This document shows, one piece after another, positions 1-9,976 of a stretch of DNA of 64,000 nt. The position numbers and the translations under genes were made by a program. Position 1 is the stretch's first letter, and each line of letters begins with the position of its first letter. The notes below the pieces were generated by a model, which worked only from the letters and a program-made list of their open reading frames with translations, was not told the origin of the DNA and did no database searches. This DNA is from Streptococcus mitis (GTDB lineage Bacteria; Bacillota; Bacilli; Lactobacillales; Streptococcaceae). The DNA lies in contig NZ_RJOB01000003.1 of NCBI RefSeq assembly GCF_003943935.1, positions 1 through 64,000 on the forward strand, in the 5' to 3' direction.

Positions 1-3000
1 TGGATTTTCACCTTTAGTTGCTGCATCTATTCTATCTTGTGTTAAACCATCTGTCGCTGCTGGTGTACCTGAGTATGTAATAACAGCTGGATTCTCTGCT
101 GTTGCTGTTGTTTCAGCAGTAATTTTATTCGCTGTAAATCCATACTGAGTATTAATTTTATTTTCTTCCCCTGCTACTGGCGCAAACGGTTGGTTTCCTC
201 CACCATTTACAGTAGCACTTGCAATTTTTCCGCTATCATCTTTGAATTTGATGTCGAATGAGTTTTCTTCTCCAGCATATACATAAACTTCTTTAGTATC
301 TTTATTAGAGTAAGGAATCTCTACTGTTGGAGCTACTACTGGAGTTGCTGGATTTACTAGATATGCTGCTGCAATCTTATCTTTTGATCCATCAGGATAA
401 GTGATAGTAAGATTTCCTTTTTCATCCACACTGTATTGTGAATTTGCTGGAAGACTCGGGTTAGCAGCTTTCACTGCTTCGATAATCTTGTTCTTTTCAG
501 TTTCACTAACGCCGTTAGAATCTGCAATATCTACTTTTGTACCTGCAACTGGTTCATATTTCTTAGCAGTCTCAAGGACTATTACTTTAAGTTCTCTGTA
601 TATCTTTGTTGGTTTATCTCGATTACTTGCATGAAAGACAATACTGTTAGTTCCTGCTGGCTGATCCATTGCAACAGTACCACTATATTTAGCATCACGT
701 TGGTTAATCGTAGCTCCATTTGAAGATCCTAGGTATCCCCCTGATGGTAATACTCCTTTTATAGCTGTCGGATTTTTCTCAACTGAAAATTTCTCTAAAG
801 CTGTAGCTTGAGCTACAACATCAACATCAATTTTATCACCAGGATATACTGTAATAGTCTCTTTACTTACTAATAGTCTAGTATCATTATTACCAGTAAC
901 CCCACCATCAATAATAGTTAATGGTGTTTTCGTAACTGTAATCGGTGCACTCTTAGCTGACTCTGTTCCACCTGCTGGTGTTGAAGTAGCTGTAATCTCT
1001 CCTTCTGGAAGACTGTTTGTAGGGTGAACAGTTGCTACACCTTGGTCGTTAGCTACCGCTTCACCGATCACAACACCATCTGTGTTGTAAAGCTTAACAG
1101 TTGAACCTGCTGGTGCTTTGATAGTCACATCCGCTGGCGTACTTGCTTTACCTGCCAAATCATTGACAATTTCTGGACCACTAGTTGTTGGTGTTGCTGC
1201 TGGATTGTTAGTCGCTGCACCTGCCGCTGGTTTGTTAGTTGCTGCACCTGCCGCTGGTTTGTTAGTTGCTGCATCTGGCGCTGGCGTGCTTGGTTTTGGT
1301 GCTTCTGGTTTTGGAGTAACTGGCTTAGCTGGTGCTACTGCTTCTTTTTCAACAATTACTTTTACAGGAACTTCTTTTGTAGATTTATCCGGGTAAGTTA
1401 CAACTGCTGTTGCTCGTTTTTCACCTGGAGTTTGTGTATCTACTGCATCCTTGTACTTAACTGTTGTTCCTTTTGGAAGAGTATCTAAGTTTCCAATTGA
1501 TTTTGTCGCATCTGGTTTTTGACCAACTTTTACAGTTTGATCTTTCGCTGTTGGTGTGGAAACATCAGACTGCCACATCTTTATAGGGTTAGTTGCAATG
1601 TTGGCGAAACCTGCATTGGCACCAGCAGTGGCGCTACGCATCATACCAAACACAACCTTCATATCTTTCAACTGTTCGTTAGATGTTGTTGCAGGAACTT
1701 CAGTTCTAAAACTCCATGCATAGCCATCATAACCTGAACCACCCGTAGTCGAACGATCCACAATCAAACGTTTGTCATTCAAGGCAACATTATCCAATAA
1801 CTCTTTAGTTCTCGGAGAAGAATTAGATGCCGCACTCTTGAAATATCTGTCCTCCTGACCGGCAAGTTTTTCTATAGAACGACCATAGATACCACTTTCC
1901 CAACCAGAAGCCAGAGAAAAGGTATCTTTTTTGTCTAATGGTAATCCAGCAGCTGTAGCTGGTGCTGGATTTTCAAACGTTACAGAACTACTCAATGCTG
2001 AACCATCAGGTTTTGTACGTTCAAGTTTTTTAGTTTTAGGATTTAATTTACCTTGGATTGGAGAGTTATATTTTGCACGTGTAATGCTAGTTGGCATATT
2101 AACTTCTGCAGGAATTTGGATGAAATTTCGATATACATCTCCTCCATCTGTATTATACGTATTAGATAGATTTTCTGCATGATCATTATAAAAGACAAGC
2201 CAATCTAATGAAGTAATCTTCCCACTAGCGTCTTTATTATATTTAACTTTATAATTTGTAACTCTAGAAACTGCATTAACAGCGTCATCTGTAGACGTGG
2301 CTTTATTAACATCATTAAGGATATAGGTATCACTATGACCATTTGCGGCTGCATTTGTACCTTCTGAATAGGCAACTTCCGCTCTAAAAGCATTATTCTT
2401 ATCTAATGCTTTACCGTTACGTGAGTCGTTAGATCCTGTGTTTTCGATTGAGTTAGATTCTGATTTTTTCTCAGTGTTTTCTGCTTTTTTACCTACAGTT
2501 GGTTGTCCGTTAGTAGTGTCTACTGCTGGAGTTTCTTTTTTCTCTACAGGTTTGTTTTTTAATTTAGTGTTCGCTGTAGTTACTAATTTGCTGTAAGCTT
2601 TTTTAATTTCTGCTTGAGTTGTTGCGTTTGCTAATGTAGCTTTTGCAGCTTCTAAGTCAGCTTTTAATACCGCAACACTCTCTTCTGTTTTGTTTTCGTA
2701 TGTTCCGTTAGCTAATTTTGCTTCGATTTCTGCAATGTAGTTTTCTAGTTTAGTTTTGTCTAAAGTTTTAACTTCTTTTGCAGTTTCTCCATCAAGTTTT
2801 TCTGCTACAGCTGGTGTTGTAGCAACTTCTGGCTTGATTTCTGCTACAGCAGCAGGTGCCTCATAGGTCTTGCCATCTCCGTTCGGTGTAGGGTTAACAT
2901 CCCCAGTAGTCGAGTTATTTGCTACAGTAGTTTCTGCTGTGTTTGCATGAACCACTTGAGTAGCTAAGCTAGCTCCGACCGCAAAAACAAGAGAACAACC

Positions 3001-3072
3001 GAATAGGAAGTGCTTTCCTTTTTTGATCATTCTCCAGTTCTTTTGCTCTGCATTTTTACGATTAAAATACAT
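1..3072 (-). CDS. Rib/YPDG-type cell-surface adhesin, 5' part (gene runs off the window)
   Basis: An open frame of 1024 codons without a stop runs from an ATG at 3072 to the window edge; AAGGAG lies about 10 bases before the ATG. The N-terminus has a long streptococcal surface-protein signal peptide (WRMIKKGK, then a hydrophobic core with FGCS, cleavage near VVHA about residue 42), akin to YSIRK-type signals. Next come a FIVAR/coiled-coil-like stretch (about 90-180), an adhesin-like globular region (about 225-500), a Rib domain (about 509-572, starting DQTVKVGQKP), a Pro/Ala linker with 9-residue repeats, and Ig-like modules with a Rib/YPDG unit containing TYPDGSKDKI. The C-terminus is outside, so an LPXTG anchor is expected but not seen. 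The ligand is unknown. It probably acts on the wall surface in attachment. It lies downstream of ritR, separated by a BOX element. Confidence 0.85.
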   Translation of the reverse strand, partial: MYFNRKNAEQKNWRMIKKGKHFLFGCSLVFAVGASLATQVVHANTAETTVANNSTTGDVNPTPNGDGKTYEAPAAVAEIKPEVATTPAVAEKLDGETAKEVKTLDKTKLENYIAEIEAKLANGTYENKTEESVAVLKADLEAAKATLANATTQAEIKKAYSKLVTTANTKLKNKPVEKKETPAVDTTNGQPTVGKKAENTEKKSESNSIENTGSNDSRNGKALDKNNAFRAEVAYSEGTNAAANGHSDTYILNDVNKATSTDDAVNAVSRVTNYKVKYNKDASGKITSLDWLVFYNDHAENLSNTYNTDGGDVYRNFIQIPAEVNMPTSITRAKYNSPIQGKLNPKTKKLERTKPDGSALSSSVTFENPAPATAAGLPLDKKDTFSLASGWESGIYGRSIEKLAGQEDRYFKSAASNSSPRTKELLDNVALNDKRLIVDRSTTGGSGYDGYAWSFRTEVPATTSNEQLKDMKVVFGMMRSATAGANAGFANIATNPIKMWQSDVSTPTAKDQTVKVGQKPDATKSIGNLDTLPKGTTVKYKDAVDTQTPGEKRATAVVTYPDKSTKEVPVKVIVEKEAVAPAKPVTPKPEAPKPSTPAPDAATNKPAAGAATNKPAAGAATNNPAATPTTSGPEIVNDLAGKASTPADVTIKAPAGSTVKLYNTDGVVIGEAVANDQGVATVHPTNSLPEGEITATSTPAGGTESAKSAPITVTKTPLTIIDGGVTGNNDTRLLVSKETITVYPGDKIDVDVVAQATALEKFSVEKNPTAIKGVLPSGGYLGSSNGATINQRDAKYSGTVAMDQPAGTNSIVFHASNRDKPTKIYRELKVIVLETAKKYEPVAGTKVDIADSNGVSETEKNKIIEAVKAANPSLPANSQYSVDEKGNLTITYPDGSKDKIAAAYLVNPATPVVAPTVEIPYSNKDTKEVYVYAGEENSFDIKFKDDSGKIASATVNGGGNQPFAPVAGEENKINTQYGFTANKITAETTATAENPAVITYSGTPAATDGLTQDRIDAATKGENP
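1204..1284 (-). repeat. 27-bp in-frame tandem repeat, three copies, in the adhesin linker
   Basis: Three consecutive 27-bp units (1204-1230, 1231-1257, 1258-1284) encode the nonapeptide NKPAAGAAT with few changes. The unit is in frame, so copy-number change would alter linker length without breaking the gene. Confidence 0.8.
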
Positions 3073-3110
3073 TACATTTTCTCCTTTTGATTTCTAAAAA
3101 ATAGCATGTA

Positions 3111-3182
<72 letters not shown>

Positions 3183-3187
3183 TCAAC

Positions 3188-3216
3188 ATTATAATTTATA
3201 TAATCAGATTTGTCAA
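3188..3216 (-). promoter_or_regulatory. Consensus sigma-A promoter of the adhesin gene
   Basis: On the - strand TTGACA (3211-3216) and TATAAT (3188-3193) are separated by exactly 17 bp, a full match to the sigma-70/A consensus. The start point is predicted near 3181, at the first hexamer of the array. Confidence 0.85.
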
Positions 3217-3450
3217 TTATATTAATTATTATTTATTATTTTCCATTATTTTCAGAATATTTCAGAATTTGAAGCATTTATTATATTATAATATTTCAAC
3301 AAAAATAAAATCCCCATTTTCTTCAAAACTATGATAAATTCCATTTTTTCGAATACTTATAAAGAGTATATTAACTACACCTGAAGCTAGCTCATCCCTT
3401 TTGAGTATCAAAAAGTAGAGAACTATGAAAGAAAAGCTTATCAGATACCA

Positions 3451-3566
3451 ATACTCTTCGAAAATCTCTTCACATCACGTTAGCTTCCATCGGCAACCTC
3501 AAAACTAGTGTTTTGAGCAACCTGTAGCTAGCTTCCCAGTTTGCTCTTTCATTTTCATTGAGTATA
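3451..3566 (+). repeat. BOX element (boxA-boxC type, degenerate)
   Basis: It starts with ATACTCTTCGAAAATCTC and ends with TTTTCATTGAGTATA, the terminal sequences of mitis-group BOX repeats. Its 116 bp are too short for a boxB module, and the internal part is diverged. BOX repeats are short, non-coding and structured, and lie between operons. Confidence 0.85.
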
Positions 3567-3651
3567 AACTAATGTCAAGAAAAAGTCATTCTCTCTGACC
3601 ATCTCTTTGAAGCCTTACAAGACATCTAGGGACCTGCATTTTTGCCTCTTC

Positions 3652-3703
3652 AAAAAAAGCCCCATACTATCTGGAGTTCAGGAATTCCTGTTACAGATAG
3701 TAT
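3652..3703 (-). terminator. Probable rho-independent terminator after ritR
   Basis: On the - strand a 10-bp perfect stem (ATACTATCTG at 3694-3703 with CAGATAGTAT at 3664-3673) is followed by GGGGC and seven T. The loop contains a second palindrome (CAGGAATTCCTG, 3679-3690). Confidence 0.65.
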
Positions 3704-3741
3704 AGAGCTCAAACAGCAGTTACACGACCGTGACTGCCTTT

Positions 3742-4431
3742 CTATTCTTGCATGGCATAACCAATACCACGCACGGTTTTAATGTAGCTTTTTTGACCTT
3801 TTACATCAAGCTTGCTACGTAGATAACGGATATAGACATCCACGATATTGGTTTCGGTCGCACTTTCATACTTCCAGACACTTTCCAACAACTGCTCACG
3901 AGTCAGAACTTTCTTGCTTCCCATTAGAGTAGCCAAAAGGTCATACTCACGACGAGTCAGAGCAATCATCTCCTCGCCACGATAAACGGTATGATGTTCT
4001 ACATCCATACGCAGATTGCGGTAAGAAGTTGGAACCTTCATCTGACTACAGTGTTGGTCGATAAAGTCCCGACCTCGGAAAATCGCTGAAATACGAGCTA
4101 CCAGATTCTCAATAATAACTGGCTTATAGATGTAAGAAACGGCAAAGCGTTGGATTGCCTCAAGCTGATCTTGCAATTCTTCACGATGGTCCAAGACCAT
4201 GATCACTGAAGCTGGCTTAGTCCGACTCAGCTTATCTGCAAAATCCTGAGCTGTCATATCCCCCAGTTGAGCATTCAATAAAATCAAGTCATAGTCTGTC
4301 TGAAGAGCCATGGAGAGGGCTTTTTGCCCCTCCTCAACCTGATCAACTCGGTATTGCTCTTTTTGGAGTTCCAAACTTAAAAAGTGAGCTAGATTTCGTT
4401 CTTTCTCAAGTAATAAAATCCGTTTCCCCAT
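3742..4431 (-). CDS. ritR: RitR orphan response regulator (iron transport / redox)
   Basis: This OmpR-type regulator of 229 residues has an N-terminal receiver (about 1-120) and a C-terminal winged-helix DNA-binding domain (about 133-228, with REYDLLATLM and TVRGIGYAM). The phosphoacceptor position is Asn53 (LLNAQLGD) instead of Asp, so it cannot be phosphorylated in the usual way. Cys128 lies in the linker. Both features are known from pneumococcal RitR, which represses iron uptake (piu) and is activated by oxidation and dimerisation through Cys128. No histidine kinase gene is adjacent. It follows gnd by 11 bp and is probably co-transcribed with it. Confidence 0.95.
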   Translation of the reverse strand: MGKRILLLEKERNLAHFLSLELQKEQYRVDQVEEGQKALSMALQTDYDLILLNAQLGDMTAQDFADKLSRTKPASVIMVLDHREELQDQLEAIQRFAVSYIYKPVIIENLVARISAIFRGRDFIDQHCSQMKVPTSYRNLRMDVEHHTVYRGEEMIALTRREYDLLATLMGSKKVLTREQLLESVWKYESATETNIVDVYIRYLRSKLDVKGQKSYIKTVRGIGYAMQE

Positions 4432-4442
4432 GGCAGACCTAC

Positions 4443-5867
4443 TTATTTTTCGTCATACCAAGAGTAGTGGAATGTTCCTTCTTTGTCTTTACGTTGGTAA
4501 GTGTGGGCACCAAAGTAGTCACGTTGCGCTTGGATTAAGTTAGCTGGAAGGTCAGCTGAACGGTAGCTATCAAAGTAAGTAATAGCTGCTGAGAATGTTG
4601 GCACTGGTACACCAGCTTGAACAGCAAGAGCTACGATATCACGTACTGCTTGTTGGTACTTAGCAGTAACATCCAAGAAGTACTCATCCAAAAGAAGGTT
4701 AGCAAGATCTGCATCACGGTTGTAAGCATCTGTAATCTTTTGCAAGAAACGAGAACGGATGATACAGCCATCACGCCAGATAGATGCGATGTCTGCAAAT
4801 GGCAAGTTCCAGTTGTTTTCTTTAGAAGCTACACGCAATTGAGCAAAACCTTGTGCGTATGAAATGATTTTTGAGAAGTAAAGAGCTTGACGGATTTTTT
4901 CAATCAACTCAGCCTTGTCTCCTTCAAATTGGAAGGCAGCTGGTTTTGGAAGAACCTTGCTAGCATGTACACGTTCTTCTTTGTAAGTTGAAATGTAACG
5001 TGCAAATACTGACTCAGTGATGAGTGACAATGGCACACCAAGGTCAAGTGATGATTGGCTAGTCCATTTACCAGTTCCCTTGTTACCTGCGGCATCAAGA
5101 ATGTAGTCTACGATTGGTCCATCTTGACCTTCATCGTCTTTACGGCTCAAGATATCAGCTGTGATTTCGATCAAGTAGCTGTCCAATTCACCCTTGTTCC
5201 ACTCAGTAAAGATTTCAGCCATATCTTCTGCAGAAAGGCCTAGCAAGTGTTGCATCAAGTCATAGCTTTCTGCGATCAATTGCATATCACCATACTCGAT
5301 ACCGTTGTGAACCATTTTCACATAGTGACCAGCTCCATCAGGACCGATGTAAGTCACACATGGTTTGCCATCTTCTGGTGCTTTAGCTGAGATTTCTTCA
5401 AGAACATCCGCAACCAATTCGTAGGCTTCTTTTTGTCCACCAGGCATGATAGAAGGACCCTCAAGGGCACCTTTTTCACCACCAGAAACCCCAGTACCGA
5501 TAAAGTTGATACCTGAGTTTGCCAATTCTTCGTTACGACGGATGGTATCTTTGTAGAAAGTATTTCCTCCGTCAATCAAGATATCACCTTTATCAAGGTG
5601 TGGAAGAAGGGCTTGAATTGTAGCATCTGTACCAGGTCCAGCTTGAACCATCAGCATGATACGACGAGGTTTTTCGATTGAGTTTACAAAACTTTCAACG
5701 TCATAGCTTGGTACAAAGTTCTTTTCAGGATGGCAAGCAATCACATCTTCAGTTTTTTCTTTACTACGGTTGTAGATAGCAACTGTGTAACCACGAGATT
5801 CAATATTAAGGGCAAGGTTACGACCCATTACGGCCATACCTACGACACCAAAGTTAGCTTTTGTCAT
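4443..5867 (-). CDS. gnd: 6-phosphogluconate dehydrogenase, decarboxylating
   Basis: The 474-residue protein matches full-length Gnd. It oxidatively decarboxylates 6-phosphogluconate to ribulose 5-phosphate and yields NADPH in the cytosolic pentose phosphate pathway. Visible motifs are the N-terminal dinucleotide fold [11 protein letters not shown] (7-17), [30 protein letters not shown] and the substrate-binding [13 protein letters not shown]. The start is an ATG preceded by GAGGAG at 5875-5880. It heads a two-gene unit with ritR. The pairing of an NADPH-producing enzyme with a redox-sensing regulator fits an oxidative-stress role, which is inference. Confidence 0.97.
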   Translation of the reverse strand: MTKANFGVVGMAVMGRNLALNIESRGYTVAIYNRSKEKTEDVIACHPEKNFVPSYDVESFVNSIEKPRRIMLMVQAGPGTDATIQALLPHLDKGDILIDGGNTFYKDTIRRNEELANSGINFIGTGVSGGEKGALEGPSIMPGGQKEAYELVADVLEEISAKAPEDGKPCVTYIGPDGAGHYVKMVHNGIEYGDMQLIAESYDLMQHLLGLSAEDMAEIFTEWNKGELDSYLIEITADILSRKDDEGQDGPIVDYILDAAGNKGTGKWTSQSSLDLGVPLSLITESVFARYISTYKEERVHASKVLPKPAAFQFEGDKAELIEKIRQALYFSKIISYAQGFAQLRVASKENNWNLPFADIASIWRDGCIIRSRFLQKITDAYNRDADLANLLLDEYFLDVTAKYQQAVRDIVALAVQAGVPVPTFSAAITYFDSYRSADLPANLIQAQRDYFGAHTYQRKDKEGTFHYSWYDEK

Positions 5868-5942
5868 TTGACACTCCTCTTGTTTAATTTGTTTTATTTT
5901 ATCATTTTTACTTTTGAAAAGAAAGAATTTTGTAACGACTGC

Positions 5943-7328
5943 TTAGTAGTCCAAGTCATCCGCATGTCCAGAACCATTTCCAACAAAGTATCCTGTCTTA
6001 CAGTTAAGGGTAAAGAGATAGGTTCCGTCTGGCTTGTAGAGGTTGTAATAACCATTGCCATTAACGATATTGACACGTTCAAGGATGTATTGGTTACCAG
6101 TGATATAACCACGTGAACGTGAAGTCGCTAGAATTTGTTCCAAGACACCATCAGCAAAATCCCAGGCAGAGTTGTTACTATCATCTACAGCTGATTGATT
6201 GAACGGTACACGGCTTGAAGCTCTTTGTAGGTTGACTCCAGAACTTGATAAACCACCATAGCTATCAGCCCGCGCAGAAACTGAACTGTTTGATGAGGCG
6301 CTTGAAGATGGACTGGCGTTACTTGTAGTACTGTCGGTAGAAGAATTTGAACTTGCTTGACTAGAACTGCTAGTTTGACTTGAACTTGAGCTAGACGTAC
6401 TTGTTTGCTGGCTCTTACCGAGGCTAATAGCCTTATCTAGCACTTTGTCAATCTCAGTATTCCCTGTTTTAATATCTGTAAATTTAGCATCAGATTTAGC
6501 TTTGGCATTGGTATCCAAGACACCATCCACAATAGCTGGTTTCTCAAATTGAGCATTGACTTCTTGGATGGCCTTGATTTGCGTTTCTAAGCTGTCATAT
6601 TTCGATTTAGCAAGCGTATATTCGCGACTACCTTCTAGCTTATCAAGTAAAGTCTTCAGTTGAGTCAGTTTATCAAACTGGCTATTCTTCAAAGCTGTTT
6701 TATTGCTATCTGTGTAGAAGGCATCGTATTGACTATTAAAATCTTCTAAAATAGGCTGAACATTCTGCTCGCTAGACGATGATTGAGCCGTTTGGATTTC
6801 CTGTGTTGAGCGAGTAACCTGACGGTAAACATAATAACCAGTCCCAATAACAAGAATCCCTACCGCAGCTAACAAGCCATAAAGAATCTGTTTCTTAACG
6901 CTTTGCCCATCTTCACTATCCACCATTGGATACTCTGTTTCGACTGCCTCCTCAGTGTCAAATTCCTCATCAAAAGGAGTTTCTGTCACTTGTGTAGATT
7001 CTAAGTCATCAAACTGGATGAAATCATTCTCTACTATCGTAGGCTCAACAGCTGTCTCCTCCCGAATCTCTTGGATAAGATCATCCAAACTCTGCGTTTC
7101 GACTAATTCCTCCTTTTTGTATTGGCGAGTCGCAAACTTATCTGCCTCAATTTCATCTTTGTGTTGCTTGAGATACTTATCTAAAATGGAATCTTCAGGC
7201 AAGACCCCTGCTTCTACTTCTTCATTTTTACGAATAGCTTGACCAACTGTTAACTCTTTTGCTTCATCAAAATCAAATCGCGGTTCTTGTCCTTCATTTT
7301 TATGACGATCCCGTCTCTTCTTAGTCAT
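5943..7328 (-). CDS. mapZ: Mid-cell-anchored protein MapZ (LocZ), FtsZ-ring positioning
   Basis: This bitopic division protein of 461 residues has an acidic cytoplasmic N-terminal domain (1-145), one membrane helix (about 147-167, [19 protein letters not shown]), an extracellular helical domain (about 180-300), a Ser/Thr-rich linker (about 305-355) and a C-terminal globular domain (about 365-461). In pneumococcus MapZ marks mid-cell through peptidoglycan and guides FtsZ. Its StkP phosphosites Thr67 and Thr78 are both present here (FATRQY, ELVETQ). It lies 12 bp after rlmL. The Ser-rich linker is the most variable-looking part. Confidence 0.95.
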   Translation of the reverse strand: MTKKRRDRHKNEGQEPRFDFDEAKELTVGQAIRKNEEVEAGVLPEDSILDKYLKQHKDEIEADKFATRQYKKEELVETQSLDDLIQEIREETAVEPTIVENDFIQFDDLESTQVTETPFDEEFDTEEAVETEYPMVDSEDGQSVKKQILYGLLAAVGILVIGTGYYVYRQVTRSTQEIQTAQSSSSEQNVQPILEDFNSQYDAFYTDSNKTALKNSQFDKLTQLKTLLDKLEGSREYTLAKSKYDSLETQIKAIQEVNAQFEKPAIVDGVLDTNAKAKSDAKFTDIKTGNTEIDKVLDKAISLGKSQQTSTSSSSSSQTSSSSQASSNSSTDSTTSNASPSSSASSNSSVSARADSYGGLSSSGVNLQRASSRVPFNQSAVDDSNNSAWDFADGVLEQILATSRSRGYITGNQYILERVNIVNGNGYYNLYKPDGTYLFTLNCKTGYFVGNGSGHADDLDY

Positions 7329-7340
7329 GAGTTTACCTTC

Positions 7341-8498
7341 CTACTTTACTTCTTGGCGTTTGACACGCTGCCCAAAATATTGATATAAATCAACTTTCAA
7401 AGTACCATTATAGAGTTTTCGTTTTTTATCCGCCTGACTACCATACTTGCTTTCAAAAGATTCATCGCTAGTCAGGATAAACTTACTCCAAGTTTTCAGT
7501 GGTGCAAATACTTGCCCCATCTCAGCATAAAGCTTGGTCACCCCTGCATCATCTGATAAACGTTCTCCATAAGGCGGATTGGAAATAATCACACCATTGA
7601 TTTTATCCGAACGTAAATCCTGCACGCGCATCTGCTTAAAGGTAATATCTCCTGCAACACCTGCCGCCTGAGCATTAGCCTTAGCAATCTCCACCATGCG
7701 AGCATCAATATCACAACCCATGATATCCAGTTCCAGTTCACGATCCACTTTTTGGGCCGCTTCTGTGCGCACTTCTTGGATCAAACGATCACTGACCCAG
7801 TTCCATTCCTCAAATGCAAAAGAGCGACGAAGTCCTGGTGCCATCTTTCGAGCAATCATGACAGCCTCGATACAGAAAGTCCCCGAACCACAGGTCGGAT
7901 CAATCAAAGGCTTGTCTGGATACCAGTTAGAAAGTTGCAAAATGGCTGCCGCCATATTTTCCTTGATAGGAGCGCCACCCTTTTCGGTACGATAACCTCG
8001 TTTAAAGAGGCTATATCCTGTCGTATCAATCATGACAGTTGCCACATCCTTTAGAATAGAAACCTCAATCTTAAACTCTGGGCCATTCTCCATCAGAGGA
8101 ACACCTTCTGGACGAGCATAGTGTTTCTGCAATTTCTTGACAACAGCTTTCTTAGAAATTGCCTGTACACTTGGTTCATTGTGAAGTTTGGACTTAACAC
8201 ATTTGGCTTTTGAAATCGGGAACCGAGCTCCGAGTGGTAAATAATTTTCCCAATCTAAAGCGAAAACTCCCTGAAACAGTTCCTCAAAAGTCTTAGCTGG
8301 AAAGGTTCCTACGATAATTTTGATACGATCTGCTGCCCGAAGCCAGAGGTTGGTTTCGATAATAGCTCTCACGTCTCCTTGAAAACGCACACGCCCATTT
8401 TCAACTTGACAATCGTAGCCCAACTCTCGCACTTCTCTTCCCACAACAGCTTCCAAACCAGCTGCCACAGTTGCAATTAAATTAAATTCTTTTTTCAT
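7341..8498 (-). CDS. rlmL: RlmL-type 23S rRNA guanine-N2 methyltransferase (THUMP + MTase)
   Basis: The 385-residue protein has an N-terminal ferredoxin-like/THUMP RNA-binding part (about 1-155) and a C-terminal Rossmann methyltransferase. The SAM motif I is DPTCGSGTFCIEA and the catalytic motif is NPPYGERL, typical of N2-guanine or N6-adenine methylation. The family modifies 23S rRNA. It is the short streptococcal form lacking the second methyltransferase half of E. coli RlmKL. It sits between rnpB and mapZ, the same order as in pneumococcus. The exact target base is inferred from family membership. Confidence 0.88.
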   Translation of the reverse strand: MKKEFNLIATVAAGLEAVVGREVRELGYDCQVENGRVRFQGDVRAIIETNLWLRAADRIKIIVGTFPAKTFEELFQGVFALDWENYLPLGARFPISKAKCVKSKLHNEPSVQAISKKAVVKKLQKHYARPEGVPLMENGPEFKIEVSILKDVATVMIDTTGYSLFKRGYRTEKGGAPIKENMAAAILQLSNWYPDKPLIDPTCGSGTFCIEAVMIARKMAPGLRRSFAFEEWNWVSDRLIQEVRTEAAQKVDRELELDIMGCDIDARMVEIAKANAQAAGVAGDITFKQMRVQDLRSDKINGVIISNPPYGERLSDDAGVTKLYAEMGQVFAPLKTWSKFILTSDESFESKYGSQADKKRKLYNGTLKVDLYQYFGQRVKRQEVK

Positions 8499-8534
8499 TT
8501 TACAGTCTTACAAGACCTTTCTATATGTCCACTT

Positions 8535-8572
8535 TAAAAAATGAGGTTGAGAAAATTTCTCAGCCCCAACCT
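8535..8572 (-). terminator. Terminator of rnpB
   Basis: Immediately after the RNA, AGGTTG...TGAGAAA pairs with TTTCTCAACCT and is followed by CATTTTTT on the - strand. Confidence 0.8.
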
Positions 8573-8968
8573 ATATGCAATTTTCTATAAGCCATGTTTT
8601 GTTCCAGAAGTGACTAGGACCACTTCCTTCGATAATCATCTGTCTACCACTAACAGCTCTAGCTGATAGCAGTCAGAGTACTACGTTCGTTTCCGTGCAC
8701 TCCATGCCCCGACCAAAATTTGGGTTGCTAGCTTGAGGGGTTTACCGCGTTCCACTCTCTCCGTTTCCAGAAAGACTCCGTCACTGTGGCACTTTCAAGC
8801 CTACTCTGACCTATCCTAAGACTTAGCCATTTCAACTGCCGTAACGATTTCTCGTCCCTAGGCTTATGGTTTCGCCTAGCACAAACACTACAGGCATCAC
8901 AGCCTGTGCTAGCATGGACTTTCCTCATGAAAAGCAACTCTCCTCACGCGATTATCCAAAAATTGCAC
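8573..8968 (-). ncRNA. rnpB: RNase P RNA, bacterial type B
   Basis: This is the catalytic RNA of RNase P, which matures tRNA 5' ends. The conserved core is visible: GAGGAAAGTCCATGC near the 5' end (8919-8933) and ACATGGCTTATAGAAAATTGC near the 3' end. The ends pair to form P1 (GTGCAATTTTT at 8958-8968 with GAAAATTGCAT at 8575-8585). The length of about 396 nt fits Firmicute type B RNAs. It lies between gpsB and rlmL, as in pneumococcus. The 5' end is taken from the P1 stem and is accurate to a few bases. Confidence 0.95.
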
Positions 8969-8983
8969 TTTTTAAATAAGCTC

Positions 8984-9313
8984 TTAAAATCCTGAGTTAT
9001 CTAAAATTTGTTTACCAAACACTTCTTTTTCAAGACGATTCAAACGTTTTAAAATATCAAAGTTCGTCATAGAACTTGTTGTTGACGCTTCAAGAGGTTC
9101 TGTTTGAACTGGTGAAGGTTTTGGTTTACTAGCTAATTCTTCCTTCAAATCCGCAATTTCCTGACGAAGTGACTTGACCAAGGCCGCATAGGTTTCATAG
9201 TCCTTGATGACATCGTCTAAAAACTCATCAACTTCTACCTTACTATAGCCACGGACCTCACGTCCAAACTCTTGTTCAAAAATATCTTTCGCCGAAAAAA
9301 TAATACCTGCCAT
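8984..9313 (-). CDS. gpsB: Cell-division regulator GpsB
   Basis: The 109-residue DivIVA-like protein has an N-terminal membrane-binding coiled coil ([20 protein letters not shown], then a helix to about residue 65), a Pro/Lys-rich linker and a C-terminal trimerising helix ([17 protein letters not shown]). GpsB links septal and peripheral peptidoglycan synthesis and docks PBPs and MreC. I chose the ATG at 9313 rather than an upstream ATG at 9325: it has GGAGAG 6-7 bases ahead and gives the family length. Confidence 0.95.
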   Translation of the reverse strand: MAGIIFSAKDIFEQEFGREVRGYSKVEVDEFLDDVIKDYETYAALVKSLRQEIADLKEELASKPKPSPVQTEPLEASTTSSMTNFDILKRLNRLEKEVFGKQILDNSGF

Positions 9314-9382
9314 GTCTCTCTCCATTCTCAGTTGCTAGTATTATTATATAAAAAAAGACAAACAAAAATCAAGGTCAAAGCT

Positions 9383-9910
9383 TCAATTTTCGGAAAAATT
9401 TTCTGCAAGTTCATTTAGCTGATCAAATGTTAATTTCTTTATAAAATAGTCTTCTTTCTCTTTCATCATTTGGTAAACATAAGCTAGTTTCGTTTCATTT
9501 TCCTCATCATAAAAAAGATAGGAACTATTCGTATTTTCCAGTAAAAACTGCTGGTAATCTCTTAACTTCCCCTTGTGTTCATAGCGAGGATAAGCATATT
9601 TGACAAAGTCTACCTGCTTAAAACGGCTCAGTTTCATCTGATTGGCTTCATTCCAATTTTCCCCATGGGTTTCAAAAGCAAAAATGGTGGCCAACTGAAA
9701 ACCATATTCGGTTTTCATCTCCTGAGCAACCTCTAAAACCCAATATTCAAAGCCTAAAGTCCCTGTAAATACAAGCCAAGACACCCCATCTGCTGCCATA
9801 GCCTCTAAATCTTTACGTATCGCTTTTTTAATCAATTTAAGACGAGGATCCTTGTCAGAAAACAAACCCAAATCAAAAGCAGAATATCCTAAAACCAAAG
9901 CTGTAGTCAT
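9383..9910 (-). CDS. ypsA: YpsA family protein (DUF1273, SLOG fold)
   Basis: The 175-residue protein belongs to the YpsA/DUF1273 group of the SLOG superfamily (nucleotide-binding Rossmann-like fold), with conserved [12 protein letters not shown] and [10 protein letters not shown] segments. In Bacillus, YpsA sits beside gpsB and affects cell division when over-produced; its molecular activity is unresolved. The gpsB neighbourhood is the same here. I placed the start at 9910 ([13 protein letters not shown]), since the longer frame runs back through the promoter region of recU. It is divergent from recU. Confidence 0.85.
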   Translation of the reverse strand: MTTALVLGYSAFDLGLFSDKDPRLKLIKKAIRKDLEAMAADGVSWLVFTGTLGFEYWVLEVAQEMKTEYGFQLATIFAFETHGENWNEANQMKLSRFKQVDFVKYAYPRYEHKGKLRDYQQFLLENTNSSYLFYDEENETKLAYVYQMMKEKEDYFIKKLTFDQLNELAENFSEN

Positions 9911-9935
9911 TTTTAACCCTTTCTGTGTAAAATTA

Positions 9936-9944
9936 TGGTATAAT
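9936..9944 (+). promoter_or_regulatory. Extended -10 promoter of recU-pbp1A
   Basis: TGGTATAAT at 9936-9944 is an extended -10 (TGn-TATAAT), 32 bases before the recU ATG. No good -35 is visible, which extended -10 promoters tolerate. Confidence 0.6.
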
Positions 9945-9976
9945 AGAGTGATGTTATTGTACCAATAAGGAGAATT

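Larger units (their letters stand above)
3217..3741. other. Intergenic region between adhesin promoter and ritR
   Basis: I see no convincing gene in these 525 bases. They hold AT-rich DNA upstream of the adhesin promoter, a BOX element (3451-3566) and a hairpin that probably terminates the gnd-ritR transcript. Confidence 0.6.

Noticed and set aside
3664..3703. Nested palindromes after ritR as an IS end
   Set aside because: The T run on the ritR strand and position after the stop fit a terminator better; no transposase remnant was found.
8728..8937. 69-codon ORF on the - strand
   Set aside because: It lies entirely inside the RNase P RNA, whose conserved core is clear.
9314..9325. Upstream ATG for gpsB (113 residues)
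   Set aside because: The Shine-Dalgarno GGAGAG sits inside these codons and points to the ATG at 9313.
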